In this document: positions 13,305 through 14,365 of the stretch, piece after piece
Layout of the letters: every line of letters starts with the position of its first letter
How positions within the stretch are numbered: position 1 is the stretch's first letter
NCBI GenBank assembly: GCA_003022815.1
Contig: PXSL01000082.1
Span: 1-14,365 of the forward strand
Length of the DNA stretch: 14,365 nucleotides
Direction: 5' to 3'
DNA from: Halobacteriales archaeon SW_5_68_122
Lineage (GTDB): Archaea; Halobacteriota; Halobacteria; Halobacteriales; Haloarculaceae
Translations under genes and position numbers: made by a program
The notes under the pieces: model-generated
What the model was told of the DNA's origin: nothing
Database searches by the model: none
The model's input: only the letters and a program-made list of their open reading frames with translations

Positions 13305-14365
13305 ATGGCCGACGACGACATGCTCTCATGGGACGAGTCGGTGTTCCGCGACGAGCACGTCCTCGAACTGGACTACCTCCCGGAGGCCTTCCTGCACCGT
13401 GACGGGCAGATGGAGACCCTGAAGTACGCCCTCCGGCCGGCGGTCCGGGGGTCGCGGCCACTAAACGTGATGGCCCGTGGGCCGCCGGGAACGGGCAAGA
13501 CCACCGCCGTCCAGAAACTGTTCGACGAACTGACGGGCGTCAGCGACGTCGAGGTGGTACGGGTGAACTGCCAGGTCGACTCCACCCGGTACGCCGTCTT
13601 CTCGCGGCTCTTCGAGGGCCTCTTCGAGTACGAACCGCCGACCTCGGGTATCTCCTTCAAGAAACTGTTCGGCCAGATCACCGACCACCTCGTTGAGGAG
13701 GACGAGGTGCTCGTCGTTGCCTTGGACGACGTGAACTACCTCTTCTACGAGGACGAAGCCTCTGACACACTGTACTCGCTACTTCGGGCCCACGAGGCCC
13801 ACAGCGGCGCGAAAATTGGCGTCATCGTCGTCTCCTCGGACCTCGAGCTGGACGTTATCGAGGAGCTGGACGGCCGCGTCCAGTCCGTCTTCCGTCCCGA
13901 GGAGGTGTACTTCTCGGCGTACGGCGAGCGCGAAATCGTCGACATCCTCGAGGAACGGGTCAAGCGTGCGTTCCGGGACGGCGCCGTCGGCGCGCGCGTT
14001 CTCGACCGGGTGGCCGAGCACACCGCCGACAGCGGCGGCGACCTCCGGGTGGGCATCGACCTGTTCCGCCGCGCCGGTCTGAACGCCGAGATGCGCGGCT
14101 CCGCCGAGGTGAGCCCCGACGACGTCAACGAGGCCTACGAGAAAGCCAAGTACGTCCACCTCTCGCGGCACCTCCGCGGCCTCTCGGAGTCCGAAGCGGC
14201 GCTGGTCCACGTGCTCGCCGAATACGACGGGGAACGCGCCGGCGACGTCTACGAGGCGTTCGACGAGCGGACCGACCTCGGGTACACCCGCTACTCCGAG
14301 ATCATCAACAAGCTCGACCAGCTCGGGCTCATCGACGCCGAGTACACCGACGTCGAGGGGCGGGG
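13305..14365 (+). CDS. orc1: Orc1/Cdc6-type replication initiator, 3'-truncated
   Basis: Orc1/Cdc6 proteins bind archaeal origins and help load the MCM helicase. The protein starts MADDDMLSWDESVFRDEHVL, then LDYLPEAFLHRDGQMETL, the usual Orc1 entry (x-P-x-x-L/F-x-x-R-x-x-Q). Walker A is GPPGTGKTT (residues 59-67) and Walker B is VLVVALDDVN (residues 135-144). The sensor region includes IGVIVVSSDL and LDGRVQSVFRPEEVYFSAY, where the last part is the conserved arginine/F-x-P-Y-like segment. SGGDLRVGIDLFRRAG (243-258) is sensor 2. A winged-helix domain begins near residue 290 and is cut by the window end at residue 353. About 50 residues are probably missing. Haloarchaea carry many orc paralogues, so which one this is cannot be said. 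No stop occurs before the window end. Confidence 0.95.
   Translation, partial: MADDDMLSWDESVFRDEHVLELDYLPEAFLHRDGQMETLKYALRPAVRGSRPLNVMARGPPGTGKTTAVQKLFDELTGVSDVEVVRVNCQVDSTRYAVFSRLFEGLFEYEPPTSGISFKKLFGQITDHLVEEDEVLVVALDDVNYLFYEDEASDTLYSLLRAHEAHSGAKIGVIVVSSDLELDVIEELDGRVQSVFRPEEVYFSAYGEREIVDILEERVKRAFRDGAVGARVLDRVAEHTADSGGDLRVGIDLFRRAGLNAEMRGSAEVSPDDVNEAYEKAKYVHLSRHLRGLSESEAALVHVLAEYDGERAGDVYEAFDERTDLGYTRYSEIINKLDQLGLIDAEYTDVEGR

Overview
The window is chromosomal DNA from a haloarchaeon (class Halobacteria). It is very GC-rich, its proteins are dense in Asp and Glu, and it carries archaeal replication proteins (PolD large subunit, Orc1/Cdc6). Several genes have a TATA-like element about 26-29 nt before the start codon, as in leaderless archaeal transcripts. 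The genus cannot be read from the sequence.

Layout. 2-1474 (+) is the 3' part of a CstA-type carbon-starvation/peptide permease. 1517-2118 (-) is a small lipoprotein gene whose signal peptide is out of frame with its only good ATG. About 2131-2725 looks like a short IS200/IS605-type element or remnant, bounded by two perfect or near-perfect hairpins and carrying a 45-codon gene (-). 2727-3407 (-) is an unrecognised 226-aa protein, preceded by a 22-codon leader ORF. 3579-3794 (+) is a 71-aa protein with one CxxC. 3795-4252 is mostly non-coding and holds promoter-like elements. 4253-4675 (+) is a PPC/DUF296 protein, and its stop codon abuts the start of polC (4676-10281, +). After a strong hairpin and a GC-repeat spacer come an unrecognised protein on the minus strand (10493-11209), a helix-hairpin-helix MutS2/MutS5-type ATPase (11343-13229, +) and an Orc1/Cdc6 initiator (13305 to window end, +, truncated).

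The centre of interest is polC (DNA polymerase D large subunit). It is interrupted by two inteins only 29 residues apart, on either side of the catalytic CDGDED segment. The first is a 183-residue mini-intein that ends in Ala-Gln instead of His-Asn. The second is a 478-residue intein with a LAGLIDADG endonuclease core. The gene also has a reading-frame break near 7082-7090, where about 22 residues expected from the family (the GVKGL region) are missing. It further contains a roughly 55-residue repetitive insert built from GAGCGAAGCGA-like units. Either the frame break is an assembly or sequencing error, or this copy of an essential polymerase is damaged.

Functionally, 4253-14365 is a replication and repair neighbourhood (PolD, MutS-like ATPase, origin-binding initiator). 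1-2118 (transport, lipoprotein) is unrelated to it, and the short mobile element separates that part from the two small unknown genes.
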